This document shows positions 54,721 through 63,440 of a stretch of DNA of 64,000 bases, in pieces. Under the pieces are notes generated by a model. It had not been told where the DNA came from. It did no database searches and worked only from the letters and a program-made list of their open reading frames with translations. The position numbers and the translations under genes are program-made. The stretch covers positions 310,001 to 374,000 of the forward strand of contig NZ_PRDS01000001.1 in the NCBI RefSeq assembly GCF_002927635.1, written 5' to 3'. The DNA comes from Albidovulum inexpectatum (GTDB lineage: Bacteria; Pseudomonadota; Alphaproteobacteria; Rhodobacterales; Rhodobacteraceae). Position 1 is the stretch's first letter. Each line of letters opens with the position of its first letter.

Positions 54721-57014
54721 TGCTGTGCCTCGCCCGAATGCTTGACGGTAAAGAAGAAGTCGGGCGGCAGGTCCGGCGCCAGCGCGATCTCGTCGGGGAT
54801 GACATGCGGCCCGGCATTGAACACGGCCGAACCGAAATGTCTTTGCCGACGGCACAGGTTCCGCATCCGTTGGCTGCATAGCTGGTCGTAGAAGGCGCGA
54901 TAGTTTTCCTGTGCCAGCAGCTCGCTTATCTTTGCGCGATGGCAGGCGACGGAATATTCGTGCGCGGCGCGGATTTCGGGATCGGCCATCAGCCGGTCGT
55001 ATTCGGCGCGCAGCCGGGGCAGCATCCGCAGGATCGAGCGATCCTCCTCGGCATTGTGGTTCATGCGGAACCAGTAATTCAGACCCTGGTCGCGATCGAC
55101 ATGGTTGACCCGCCCCCGGTCACGCTTGACCAGGAAGCTTTCGACCGAACGCACGGCATAGTGATTCAGCTGCACCCAGTCATAGCCGAACGTATCGATC
55201 GTCGATCGCCAGCCGTTCCGGAACATCTCGCGCGGCATCGGGCGGCCGGACCCGTTCAGCCAGCGCACCTGATCCCACAGGTCCGGGCGCAGTCCCTTGG
55301 GCCGGTGAACCCCCATCTTCTTGTAAATGTCGATGTTGCGAAACAGCGTCTTGAACCCCCACGCCTGGTGCGGTTTGCGCACGATTTCCGGCGCGCAGCG
55401 GGTGAATTGCTCGATCACGAAACGATCCTGATAGGCGACGATGTCGGCATTTCCGAACAGCCGCCATGTCATGCTGATCATGTTGGCATCGCCCATGGCC
55501 CGGTACAGCGCCGACAAGGTTCCATCGCCGAGCCGCACGTTGATGAACTCGTCCACGTCCATGCAGATGGCCCAGTCGCAATCGCGGATGACCGGTTCCG
55601 ATTCGGCTGCCTGCAGCGCGGCGTGCTGAGGTTTCAGCGCGCCTCCGGGGCGCCACGGATTGATCCGATGCTGAACGATCCCCTTGCGCTGCAGCAGATC
55701 CAGCATCAGGTCCGTGCCGTCGCTGCAATCGTTGGTGTAGATCAGGAAATCGTCCACGCCGATGGCGCGATGGTAGGCGATCCATTCCAGGATGAAGGGG
55801 CCTTCGTTCTTCATGGTGGTGACGATCGCGGTGCGCTGCGCGGCCTGCGCCGCGCGCGGCGCGGGACGGGGGGCGTTCACCGGCGCGCGGACCGGCTTGT
55901 GGTCGAATATCTCGGTCGCCATGCGCACCAGGCCTTCGTCCTCGATCAGCGAGGTCTTCGGCACCAGCCGCGCCGTGGGCCAGCCGGGTACGCGCAATGC
56001 CATCGCGCGAAAGAATGGCAGGAAATCCCCCGGGGTCGGGCTGGCATGCGCGACCCGGACCAATCGCCAGATCCGCTCCAACCCGGCCTTCTGTGGCGCA
56101 ACGCCCCAACGCGCAAATCCCCTTCGCTGGTCGAACTGGCGGCAGATATGATCGGCCATTCGCGCGTCCTGCCCTGCCCGCACACGCCAGGGATAGACAC
56201 GCCGTCCAACCAGGCCGATCACGCCCTGGGGCGCATCAAGCGCCCTTTGAAAAGCCCCTGACGCGTCGGGCGCCAGATAATCGCTGACATCCAGGGCCAG
56301 GACGGCGCGCGCCTGCGAGAGGAACCGCCACTTCGCGATCTCGTAAACAAGAGGTTCGCCCAGCGGCGCGCGCCAGGGGTCGGGTTCGGGTGGCGTCATG
56401 CGGTCCTTGCCGGGCGCGTCGGGCGCCAGGAATGGATGCGACTCCGGCCCCATGCCCGGCTTGCCCAGTGGCAGGGGCGACTCCAGCACGATCACGCGCA
56501 GCGGCATATCCCCCAGCGCCCGGGACAGCGCCGCGGCAAGACCGTCATCCGGGGCGCGATTCAATATGACCGCGCCCTGGGCCCCGTGATGGTAATGATG
56601 ATAGGACAGCCATTCCGCGATCTGAGCCGGAGTTTCGGCAATACGCTGGCCCAGCAGGCAATTCAGACCGGCAAGAAACGCGGGTTCGGCACGGCCCGGC
56701 TCCAGCGGGATTTCCTCGCCGGATGACAGGGGAAGCGCAAAGCCTGCCTCCAACACAGCCACCATTGCGCCCGCCACCGGATGAATCCCGACAATGCCGG
56801 GCCCGGCCGGATCAATCGCATCTGCAGCTGTACCCGCCCCCAGGAACACGCGGGTTCGACCATCAAGCGACGTCACACAGTCCAGAAGACGCGCGACGTC
56901 AAGGCGGCCAAGATCGCGGCCCGCCATTCGGCGTGCGATGACGCTTGAAGCCGGCTGGTCGTTTTCGGTTCGGGTCGTCAAGCGCTGCGCCCTGCCACAT
57001 CGGTTCCCTGACAT
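54717..57014 (-). CDS. Large two-domain glycosyltransferase (GT2/DUF23-like)
   Basis: A 765-residue protein with no signal peptide or clear membrane helix. The C-terminal half (about 395-690) is a GT-A fold glycosyltransferase: RTAIVTTMKNEGPFILEWIAYHR near 395, then the metal/sugar-nucleotide DVD motif in CMDVDEFINVRLGDG near 485 and later W/H-rich acceptor segments. The N-terminal half (about 30-390) is a second, more divergent alpha/beta region with VILNRAPDDGLAAALSRAL and LALDVSDYLAPD, possibly a degenerate GT copy. The ATG at 57014 lacks a clear ribosome binding site, so the start is uncertain. No other polysaccharide genes are nearby. Confidence 0.75.
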   Translation of the reverse strand: MSGNRCGRAQRLTTRTENDQPASSVIARRMAGRDLGRLDVARLLDCVTSLDGRTRVFLGAGTAADAIDPAGPGIVGIHPVAGAMVAVLEAGFALPLSSGEEIPLEPGRAEPAFLAGLNCLLGQRIAETPAQIAEWLSYHHYHHGAQGAVILNRAPDDGLAAALSRALGDMPLRVIVLESPLPLGKPGMGPESHPFLAPDAPGKDRMTPPEPDPWRAPLGEPLVYEIAKWRFLSQARAVLALDVSDYLAPDASGAFQRALDAPQGVIGLVGRRVYPWRVRAGQDARMADHICRQFDQRRGFARWGVAPQKAGLERIWRLVRVAHASPTPGDFLPFFRAMALRVPGWPTARLVPKTSLIEDEGLVRMATEIFDHKPVRAPVNAPRPAPRAAQAAQRTAIVTTMKNEGPFILEWIAYHRAIGVDDFLIYTNDCSDGTDLMLDLLQRKGIVQHRINPWRPGGALKPQHAALQAAESEPVIRDCDWAICMDVDEFINVRLGDGTLSALYRAMGDANMISMTWRLFGNADIVAYQDRFVIEQFTRCAPEIVRKPHQAWGFKTLFRNIDIYKKMGVHRPKGLRPDLWDQVRWLNGSGRPMPREMFRNGWRSTIDTFGYDWVQLNHYAVRSVESFLVKRDRGRVNHVDRDQGLNYWFRMNHNAEEDRSILRMLPRLRAEYDRLMADPEIRAAHEYSVACHRAKISELLAQENYRAFYDQLCSQRMRNLCRRQRHFGSAVFNAGPHVIPDEIALAPDLPPDFFFTVKHSGEAQH

Positions 57015-57119
57015 CAGGCGCTAGCACGGAAGCGTCACAGCGTCAAAGAAGCGCAGCCGGAACGGCATGAGCCATATTCCGAGCCCCGCACCCGAAACGG
57101 CACAGGGGCCGGGATGGCG

Positions 57120-57431
57120 TCAGATCTCCAGATCGTCCAACGTCTTGCCCTGCGCCAGAGCCTCTTCGACCCAGCGCGGCCGACGGCCACGCCCTGTCCA
57201 GGTGCGGCTGGGATCGTTCGGGTCGCGGTATTTCGGCTTCACCTTGCGCCGCTTTTTCCCGATGAGGTCCGCCACCTCTTCCAGCTTCATGCCCAGCTCA
57301 CGCGCCTTTTCTTCAAGAATGGCCAAAGCCTCGCGCTTCTTGCGCTCCTCGAAAGTGCTGATGTGGTGTTCGACGTTCTTTTTCAGCTTGCGCAGCTCAT
57401 CCAGCGAAAACTTGCTCAGATCGATTTCCAT
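57120..57431 (-). CDS. hvrA: H-NS family nucleoid protein (HvrA-like)
   Basis: A 103-residue DNA-binding protein of the alphaproteobacterial H-NS/HvrA group. The N-terminal coiled coil (SLDELRKLKKNVEHHISTFEERKKREAL near 8-35) mediates oligomerisation and the C-terminal domain has the H-NS core YRDPNDPSRTWTGRGRRPRW near 72-91. In Rhodobacter HvrA acts with RegA on light- and redox-regulated genes. It lies directly downstream of regA on the same strand. The 151-base gap upstream is unusually AT-rich, as expected of an autoregulated H-NS target. Confidence 0.9.
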   Translation of the reverse strand: MEIDLSKFSLDELRKLKKNVEHHISTFEERKKREALAILEEKARELGMKLEEVADLIGKKRRKVKPKYRDPNDPSRTWTGRGRRPRWVEEALAQGKTLDDLEI

Positions 57432-57473
57432 GGACCCATGACCTTTCGTATATTCATGGACGAAAAATAACAC

Positions 57474-57492
57474 GTTTCAAAAGAATTGAAAC
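57474..57492. promoter_or_regulatory. Inverted repeat in the AT-rich leader of hvrA
   Basis: GTTTCAA-AAGAA-TTGAAAC: perfect 7-base arms, 43 bases upstream of the hvrA start and inside a strongly AT-rich stretch (57455-57560). On the minus strand it is followed by a T-rich run (GTGTTATTTTTCG), so it could be a regulator site, or a weak terminator of regA. Confidence 0.45.
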
Positions 57493-57582
57493 AGGAATTG
57501 CAGCAACGTATTCGACAGGAAATATTTCACGCGACAATTGAATATATCGCGATCAATCAACCAGGTTATTCAGCCGCGGCAA

Positions 57583-58134
57583 TCATCTGGGGCTGCGCTT
57601 TGCCAGAATGCGCTGCAATGTTCGCCGGTGCATGTTCAATCGGCGCGCGGTTTCCGAGATATTCCGATTGCACTGTTCGTATACCCTCTGGATATGCTCC
57701 CAGCGAACCCGGTCGGCGGACATGGGATTTTCCGGGGGCGGCGGCAGGATTTCGCCGCGCGACAGCAATGCCTTGGCAATCTCGTCCGCATCGGCGGGCT
57801 TGGCCAAGTAATCTACGGCGCCCAGCTTTACCGCCGCGACAGCCGTCGCAATTGCCCCATACCCCGTCAGAACGACGATCCGGCAATCGGCGCGCCTTTC
57901 GCGCAGGGCCTCGACCACGTCCAGACCGCTGCCATCGCCCAGACGCAAATCGACCACGGCAAATGCGGGGGGGGCCATTTCCGCCTTTGCCTTGCCCTCG
58001 GCGACACTCATCGCGGTCTGCGGCTCGAAGCCGCGCTTTTCCATCGCACGCGCAAGGCGGTTTACGAATGGCGCGTCGTCGTCAACCAGAAGCAGTGTCC
58101 GGTCCCTTTCGGCGCCCAGTTCGTCGTCTGTCAT
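57583..58134 (-). CDS. regA: Global redox response regulator RegA/PrrA/ActR
   Basis: Response regulator of 183 residues (RegA is 184), controlling respiration, carbon and nitrogen fixation and, where present, photosynthesis genes according to redox state. The receiver domain has the acidic pair LLLVDDD near residues 15-20, phospho-acceptor Asp62 in VVDLRLGDGSG, and Lys in DYLAKPADADE near 108. A four-proline linker (PPPPENP) leads to the Fis-like helix-turn-helix ISETARRLNMHRRTLQRIL near 160-178. ATG 58134 is chosen over the open frame to 58314. No regB kinase or senC gene adjoins it. Confidence 0.95.
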   Translation of the reverse strand: MTDDELGAERDRTLLLVDDDAPFVNRLARAMEKRGFEPQTAMSVAEGKAKAEMAPPAFAVVDLRLGDGSGLDVVEALRERRADCRIVVLTGYGAIATAVAAVKLGAVDYLAKPADADEIAKALLSRGEILPPPPENPMSADRVRWEHIQRVYEQCNRNISETARRLNMHRRTLQRILAKRSPR

Positions 58135-58156
58135 CTGGAATCCCCAATTTTTAACC

Positions 58157-58185
58157 GTTCTAAATTCTAGGGTCGCGAAGGTCAA
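58157..58185 (-). promoter_or_regulatory. Probable regA promoter
   Basis: TTGACC, 17-base spacer, TAGAAC on the minus strand, 23 bases upstream of the regA start. An overlapping TTGAAA-16-TAGAAT alternative exists. Confidence 0.55.
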
Positions 58186-58286
58186 TTTCAAGCCTTGCAG
58201 CCTTGGGCGACACCATCCGCAGATGCTTGGACAAGCCCCTTCAAAGCGGATATTCAGAAGCCTGAAAGGGATTGCGGGGATTTGAC

Positions 58287-59321
58287 GTGACCAGCGACAA
58301 GCCAAGAGAGACACGCCGGGCGCTGACCTTGCGCGACGTTTCCGAAGCCTCGGGCGTGTCCGAGATGACTGTCAGCCGCGTTCTGCGCAACAGTGGCGAT
58401 GTCTCGGCCTCGACGCGCGAACGGGTTCTGGAGGCCGCACGTCGCCTGGGCTATGTGCCCAACAAGATCGCGGGCGCCCTTGCCTCGCAGCGCGTGAACC
58501 TGGTCGCGGTGATCGTGCCGTCCCTGTCCAACCTGGTCTTCCCGGACGTCCTGTCGGGCATCTCGGCCGAGCTCGAGGAAACCGGCCTGCAACCGGTCTT
58601 TGGCGTTTCGAATTACTCCGCCGAACGCGAGGAGGCGGTCCTTTACGAAATGCTGTCCTGGCGCCCAACGGGTGTGATCCTGGCCGGGCTGGAACATACC
58701 GACGCGGCACGGGCCATGCTGCGCAATGCGGGCATCCCGATCGTCGAGATCATGGATGTCGATGGCGAACCGGTCGACTCGGTGGTCGGGATTTCGCACA
58801 GGCGCGCGGGTCTGGCCATGGCACGGACGATCGTGAAGGCCGGATACCGGCGCATTGCCTTCCTGGGCACCAAGATGCCGCATGACCATCGCGCCCGAAA
58901 GCGCATGGAAGGCTTCGAGGCCGGCCTTGCCGAAGCAGGGCTGGAGCTGGTCGATCGCGAATTCTATTCGGGCGGGTCGGCGCTCAAGAAGGGGCGCGAA
59001 ATGACCGAAGCCGTGCTCTCGCGCAACCCGGATCTGGATTTCCTGTATTACTCGAACGACATGATCGGTGCCGGCGGGCTGTTGTGGTGCCTCGAACAGG
59101 GTATCGACGTCCCGGGCCGCCTCGGCCTTGCAGGGTTCAACGGCGTCGATCTGCTGGAAGGTCTGCCCAAGCGCCTGGCGACCATGGATGCCTGCCGACA
59201 CAAGATCGGGCGGATCGCTGCGCGCATCGTCTCGGGCCGCTCCGAAAGCGGGCAGATCGGCGGCGAACGGATCGAACTGACACCTCAGATCCAGCTGGGT
59301 GACACGATCCGGCAGGCCTGA
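58287..59321 (+). CDS. LacI family transcriptional regulator
   Basis: A 344-residue regulator with the LacI helix-turn-helix TLRDVSEASGVSEMTVSRVLRN near residues 14-35, hinge helix VPNKIAGALASQR near 62-74, and a periplasmic-binding-protein-like effector domain (about 75-335). The best resemblance is to the gluconate/GntR-type LacI repressors, but no sugar operon is adjacent, so its regulon is unknown. The start GTG at 58287 follows GGGGAT. It occupies the position divergent from regA where regB is often found in relatives. Confidence 0.88.
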   Translation: MTSDKPRETRRALTLRDVSEASGVSEMTVSRVLRNSGDVSASTRERVLEAARRLGYVPNKIAGALASQRVNLVAVIVPSLSNLVFPDVLSGISAELEETGLQPVFGVSNYSAEREEAVLYEMLSWRPTGVILAGLEHTDAARAMLRNAGIPIVEIMDVDGEPVDSVVGISHRRAGLAMARTIVKAGYRRIAFLGTKMPHDHRARKRMEGFEAGLAEAGLELVDREFYSGGSALKKGREMTEAVLSRNPDLDFLYYSNDMIGAGGLLWCLEQGIDVPGRLGLAGFNGVDLLEGLPKRLATMDACRHKIGRIAARIVSGRSESGQIGGERIELTPQIQLGDTIRQA

Positions 59322-59330
59322 TGCGCCGTT

Positions 59331-60083
59331 TCAGGCGCGGCGCAGGATATAGATGTCCATGATCCAGCCATGCTGCGCGCGCGCCTCTTGGCGCGTGCGG
59401 ACGATCTGGTCCGCGATCTCGGCCAACGGGCCAGAGAGGATGATCTCGTCCTCCATTCCCAGATATGCACCCCACCAGATGGTGACCCCGGTCGGATCGA
59501 TCGTGCGAAAGGAACATTCGCCATCCAGCATGATCGCCAGGGTATCGACCCCGTCGGGCCAGCCTTCGTCGCGCAGGCGCCGCCCCGTCGTCACCAGGAA
59601 AGGCGCGCCGATCTGGTTGATGGGGATGGCATGGGCGGCGGTCAGCGCCTGAAGCGAGGTGATGCCCGGAATCACCCGCACCCGCAGCGCGCGCCCTCGC
59701 CCCACCCGCTCGGCGATGCGCAGCGTGCTGTCATAGAGCGACGGGTCCCCCCAGACCAGCAGGGCGACGCGCCCCGACCTGCCCAGCGCGGCGTCAATCT
59801 CCTGGCCCCAGATACGGGCAATCGCGTCATGCCAGGATTCGACCCGCGCACGGTAGTCTTCGATGGACGGATCGCGTTCGGGCAGGTCGAATTCGACGAT
59901 GCGGGTGGCGGGATTTGTCACGACCTCGCGGCAAATGGCGCGGCGCAGCTCGGCCAGATCGGCCTTTGTCTCGCCCTTGCGGGGGACAAGGATCAGATCG
60001 GCCGCGTTCAGGGCCTTGATGGCCTGCAGGGTCAGATGGTCAGGATTGCCCGTCCCGATCCCGACAAGCACAAGCTCGATCAT
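59331..60083 (-). CDS. cobF: Precorrin-6A synthase (deacetylating)
   Basis: SAM-dependent methyltransferase of the aerobic cobalamin pathway that methylates C-1 and extrudes the acetyl group of precorrin-5. The 250 residues have the tetrapyrrole methylase start MIELVLVGIGTGNPDHLTLQAIKAL, VALLVWGDPSLYDSTLRIAE near 105-124 and the CobF-specific DGECSFRTIDPTGVTIWWGAYLGMEDE, spread over 190-216. GGGGA precedes the ATG; the frame extends further up without similarity. Last gene behind the cobalamin riboswitch (cbtB-cbtA-cobF). CobF marks the oxygen-dependent route. Confidence 0.93.
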   Translation of the reverse strand: MIELVLVGIGTGNPDHLTLQAIKALNAADLILVPRKGETKADLAELRRAICREVVTNPATRIVEFDLPERDPSIEDYRARVESWHDAIARIWGQEIDAALGRSGRVALLVWGDPSLYDSTLRIAERVGRGRALRVRVIPGITSLQALTAAHAIPINQIGAPFLVTTGRRLRDEGWPDGVDTLAIMLDGECSFRTIDPTGVTIWWGAYLGMEDEIILSGPLAEIADQIVRTRQEARAQHGWIMDIYILRRA

Positions 60084-60141
60084 CCGTCCCCCATGGATTG
60101 GACGCGCCCCGGCGCTGAACCGGGGCGCGCGATGTTGATGT

Positions 60142-60882
60142 CTAGGCGGACTCGCGCTGCCAGAGGGATCCGGCAAGCCAGCCCAGCACCGTCCAGACGA
60201 CGAGGCCGACGCCCAGAACGCGCGCCGCGAATTCCGCGGCCACTTCTGGCGGGGCAACACCGTAATATTCGTCCAGATGCGGCGCGCCGATCACATGCGG
60301 CGCGGCAAGCAGCGCCCCGGCAAGCACCCACCAGACGACACCGCGCCCATAGGCCAGCAGGGCGATACCGCCCGCGGTGGCGATCACCGTGCCAAGCCAC
60401 CAGGCCTGCCGCGCCCCAAGATCCGCCGCGACGGACCCGGGCAATTCCGGCGCAAGCCCCATCGCGGGGGCAAGCTGGAACGACACGAATCCCGCAATCC
60501 CCCAAAGGATTGCCTCGGCGGTGCCGATCCGGCGGCCGAAATGTTCGGCCAGCGCGAATCCGGCGACAAGGATCAGCCCATAGCCTGCATAGATCAGGCC
60601 GGTAAACAGCACGGTCAGCCCGTTGCGGACGATGGTCGATGTCTCTTCCCCGTCGCCTCCGCCATGGTCATGCCCGCTATGGTCGTGCGCGCCATGGTCA
60701 TGCCCAGCCTGCATCCCGGCGTCGTCCGGTTCGCCATGGGCCTGGAAATGCACGCGCGCGCCCGATTCATATTCCTCACCCAGAAGGATCAGCTCCTGGA
60801 TGAACGCGAAATGCAGCAGGGCGCCAAGCAGCCCCGCCGCAAATCCGGCGACCACGCCGCCGGTCAGCAATTTTCGGATCAT
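60142..60882 (-). CDS. cbtA: Cobalt transporter subunit CbtA
   Basis: Inner-membrane protein of 246 residues with five or so transmembrane helices. A His/Asp-rich loop (AGHDHGAHDHSGHDHGGGDG near residues 59-78) probably binds metal. CbtA with CbtB is predicted to import cobalt for B12 synthesis. It lies 17 bases below cbtB and 58 bases above cobF, all behind a cobalamin riboswitch, which supports the cobalt role. Confidence 0.9.
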   Translation of the reverse strand: MIRKLLTGGVVAGFAAGLLGALLHFAFIQELILLGEEYESGARVHFQAHGEPDDAGMQAGHDHGAHDHSGHDHGGGDGEETSTIVRNGLTVLFTGLIYAGYGLILVAGFALAEHFGRRIGTAEAILWGIAGFVSFQLAPAMGLAPELPGSVAADLGARQAWWLGTVIATAGGIALLAYGRGVVWWVLAGALLAAPHVIGAPHLDEYYGVAPPEVAAEFAARVLGVGLVVWTVLGWLAGSLWQRESA

Positions 60883-60899
60883 GTCCTGTGGCCAGACGC

Positions 60900-61070
60900 T
60901 CAGTGGCAGGGGAAGCCAGTGGCGTGGCGCATGTCATGCGCCGCATCGTGCAGCGTGGCCGACTGGGCGTGGCCCGCGACGAACAGCACGGTCGCGCCGA
61001 TCAGCGCAACGAAAAGAATGGACATCAGGCCCGTGGCCGAGGCGGCATTCGTCGTGGAAATCGTCTTCAT
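60900..61070 (-). CDS. cbtB: Cobalt transporter subunit CbtB
   Basis: A 56-residue single-span membrane protein: MKTISTTNAASATGLM, a helix at about residues 15-33 (SILFVALIGATVLFVAGHA) and a His-rich C-terminus HDAAHDMRHATGFPCH. The hydrophobic helix and His tail are the hallmarks of CbtB. AGGAGA lies just before the ATG. It is the first gene after the riboswitch and pairs with cbtA. Confidence 0.9.
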   Translation of the reverse strand: MKTISTTNAASATGLMSILFVALIGATVLFVAGHAQSATLHDAAHDMRHATGFPCH

Positions 61071-61117
61071 GTCTGTCTCCTGCTGCCGTCACACCCGACG
61101 GCGTTCAAGTTTCCTTC

Positions 61118-61325
61118 GCACGGCCGGTCTCCTGACTCGCGGGTCACTGCGCATCTTCCGCCTTCCCGGGATCGGACCATCCGACACCCAGTGGCATCCT
61201 GGAAGACCGCTCGCCGCACACAGTCGCGGGGGCGGTTGGGGCTTCGGGTGCCGCCTTTGGTCCACCCTTCCCCATTCCCGTTTCAGTCCGGACGCTTTGC
61301 GCCCTGTGGACACCGTACACGGCTA
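61118..61325 (-). promoter_or_regulatory. Cobalamin riboswitch
   Basis: The minus strand carries the conserved elements in order: AAAGGCGGCACC region, GCCCCAACCGCC with GCGACTGT (61227-61220), GCCACTGG (61195-61188), GGGAAGGCGG, and the B12 box AGTCAGGAGACCGGCC (61137-61122). It ends about 50 bases before cbtB, so cobalamin should repress cbtB-cbtA-cobF. Confidence 0.95.
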
Positions 61326-61410
61326 GATGGCAGCGGAACAGCCCTTCGGTCAAGCCACGATTGCGCCCGATCGCGATTGAATTGCGACGCGGGACATGGC
61401 GTCTGCCCGT

Positions 61411-62133
61411 TCAGTCGGTATCCGCCAGCGGGCCCAGCAGGATCAGGGCCGGCCCGTCGCCGCCTTCGCGCGCGATGATCTCCTCCATCGTGCCCAGCGT
61501 GCCGCGCACGATCTTTTGCGCCGGGGTCGAAACGCTTTCGGCCAGCAGGGCCGGTGTCTGCGGCGACATGCCGGCCCCGATCAGAAGCCGGGCGAGTTCG
61601 GCAAAGGTCCGCTTGCCCATGAAGACGACCGTCGTCGCCGTCGGGTCGGCCAAGGCGGCCAGATTCAGGTCCTGCGGCAGGGCGCCGGTCACGTCATGGC
61701 CGGTGACGAACTGCACCCGCCGCGCCGTCAGCCGCCGGGTCAGCGGGATGCGGGCTGCCGCGGCCGCGGCCATGGCCGAAGGCACGCCGGGCACGATCTC
61801 GAAATCGATCCCGGCCGCGCGCAGTGCCAGGATTTCCTCCTCCAGCCGGCCGAAAAGACCCGAATCGCCCGATTTCAGCCGCACGACGCGCGCGCCCGTT
61901 CCGGCGTAATCGATCAGCAGCCGGTTCACATGCTCCTGCCGCGCCGAGGGACGGCCCGCGCGCTTGCCCACGCTGACCAGCTCGGCGTCGGGCCGCGCAT
62001 GCGACAGGATCGGCCCCGATGACAGGTCGTCGTACAGGACCACATCGGCCGCTCGCAGCCGGTCCACGGCCTTCAGCGTCAGCAGCTCCGGGTCGCCCGG
62101 CCCCGACGAGACGAAACTGACGAACCCGCTCAT
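61411..62133 (-). CDS. cobA: Uroporphyrinogen-III C-methyltransferase
   Basis: Methylates uroporphyrinogen III at C-2 and C-7 to precorrin-2, the first committed step toward cobalamin and sirohaem. The 240-residue protein has VSSGPGDPELLTLKAVDRL near residues 8-26, the VVRLKSGDSGLFGRLEEE motif near 83-100, and PGVPSAMAAAAAARIPLTRR near 112-131. It is the stand-alone CobA form without the CysG siroheme domains. The start overlaps the cobB stop (ATGA); the riboswitch begins about 85 bases after its stop. Confidence 0.95.
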   Translation of the reverse strand: MSGFVSFVSSGPGDPELLTLKAVDRLRAADVVLYDDLSSGPILSHARPDAELVSVGKRAGRPSARQEHVNRLLIDYAGTGARVVRLKSGDSGLFGRLEEEILALRAAGIDFEIVPGVPSAMAAAAAARIPLTRRLTARRVQFVTGHDVTGALPQDLNLAALADPTATTVVFMGKRTFAELARLLIGAGMSPQTPALLAESVSTPAQKIVRGTLGTMEEIIAREGGDGPALILLGPLADTD

Positions 62134-63440
62134 GTCGCCTCCGCGATCAGATGAAAGAACGTGCCCGTGACCAACCCCCGGCGCGAACCCGTCTCGGGCA
62201 CCGGGTCGCCATTGGCGTCGGCCACCTCGGCCAGCGGCATATCGGGTTGCTCGACGATTGTCGAATAGTGGAATTCATGCCCGCGAAGGCGCGCACCCGC
62301 CGCAAGTCCGGGCACCGGCGCGTGAAGCCGGGCCAGCCGATAGCCAAGATGCATCTTGCGCTTCTGGTACGAGGTGACAAGCCCCAGAAGTCCCGCCATC
62401 CGATGCGCGCGGCCTTCGCGATCCACGATCGCCGCGCCCAGCGCCATGTATCCCCCGCATTCGCCGTGAACGGGCCGGGTCTGAGCAAAACGCCGCAGAC
62501 CTTCGCGGAACCGATCGGCCGCTGCCAGTCGCGGCCCGTGCAGCTCGGGATAGCCTCCGGGCAGCCAGCAGCAATCTGCGCTGTCGTCGGGCGGCTCGTC
62601 GGCAAGCGGCGAAAAGGGCAGGATCTCGGCCCCTGCGCGGCGCCATCCCTCGATCAGATGGGGATAGACGAACGAAAACGCCTCGTCCCGCGCCAGCGCG
62701 ATGCGCTGACCGGGCGGTGGGGCGGCCATCCTCCAGTCGCCCGAAATCCGCGCGGGTCGCGCAAGCGCGCGCAGGGCACCAAGATCGACATGGGCGGCGA
62801 CAAAGGCGCCGGCCTCTGCCACGATGCGGTCCAGTTCGGGCGTCTCCTCGGCCTGCACCAGCCCCAGATGACGCTCGGGCATCTCGATTCCCGGATTGCG
62901 CGGCAGGGCGCCCAGCAGGCGAAGCCCCGCCTGCGCCATGCCGTGACGAACCAGCGCCTCGTGTCGCGGGCTGGCGACGCGGTTCAGGACGACCCCGGCA
63001 ATCTGGACATCTTCGCGAAAACGGGCAAATCCGCTGGCGGTGGCCGCCGCAGACTGGGCCTGGCCCGACACGTCCAGAACCAGCACCACCGGCCACCCGG
63101 TCAGCGCGGCGATATCGGCGCTCGCCCCGGTGCCCGTTTCCCCCGAACGCGCCACGCCATCGAACAAGCCCATGGACCCTTCGGCCAGGACCAGGTCCGC
63201 CCCCTCGGCCTGCGCAACAAGACCCGCGATTGCGTCACGCCCCATCGCCCAGCTTTCAAGATTGTACGAGACCCGCCCCGATGCCGCACGGTGAAAGGCG
63301 GGGTCAATATAGTCCGGCCCGTTCTTGAACGGCTGCACCGTGACCCCGTGCGCCCGGAACGCCGCCAGAAGCCCCAGCATCAGCGTGGTCTTGCCCGTGC
63401 CCGAGGCCGGGGCCGAAATGATGAGGCCCGGAACCGTCAC
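62130..63440 (-). CDS. cobB: Cobyrinate a,c-diamide synthase
   Basis: ATP-dependent amidation of the a and c side chains of (hydrogeno)byrinate. The 436-residue protein has the ATPase domain (P-loop [17 protein letters not shown] near residues 8-24; [14 protein letters not shown] near 82) and a C-terminal class I glutamine amidotransferase domain with the nucleophile Cys in [12 protein letters not shown] near 325-336. The C-terminal His ligand is in [11 protein letters not shown] near 388-398. ATGA overlaps couple it to cobM upstream and cobA downstream. Confidence 0.95.
   Translation of the reverse strand: MTVPGLIISAPASGTGKTTLMLGLLAAFRAHGVTVQPFKNGPDYIDPAFHRAASGRVSYNLESWAMGRDAIAGLVAQAEGADLVLAEGSMGLFDGVARSGETGTGASADIAALTGWPVVLVLDVSGQAQSAAATASGFARFREDVQIAGVVLNRVASPRHEALVRHGMAQAGLRLLGALPRNPGIEMPERHLGLVQAEETPELDRIVAEAGAFVAAHVDLGALRALARPARISGDWRMAAPPPGQRIALARDEAFSFVYPHLIEGWRRAGAEILPFSPLADEPPDDSADCCWLPGGYPELHGPRLAAADRFREGLRRFAQTRPVHGECGGYMALGAAIVDREGRAHRMAGLLGLVTSYQKRKMHLGYRLARLHAPVPGLAAGARLRGHEFHYSTIVEQPDMPLAEVADANGDPVPETGSRRGLVTGTFFHLIAEAT

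Noticed and set aside
54939-56261. 440-codon plus-strand frame opposite the glycosyltransferase
   Set aside because: Antisense shadow without domain similarity; the minus-strand protein has a clear GT DVD motif.
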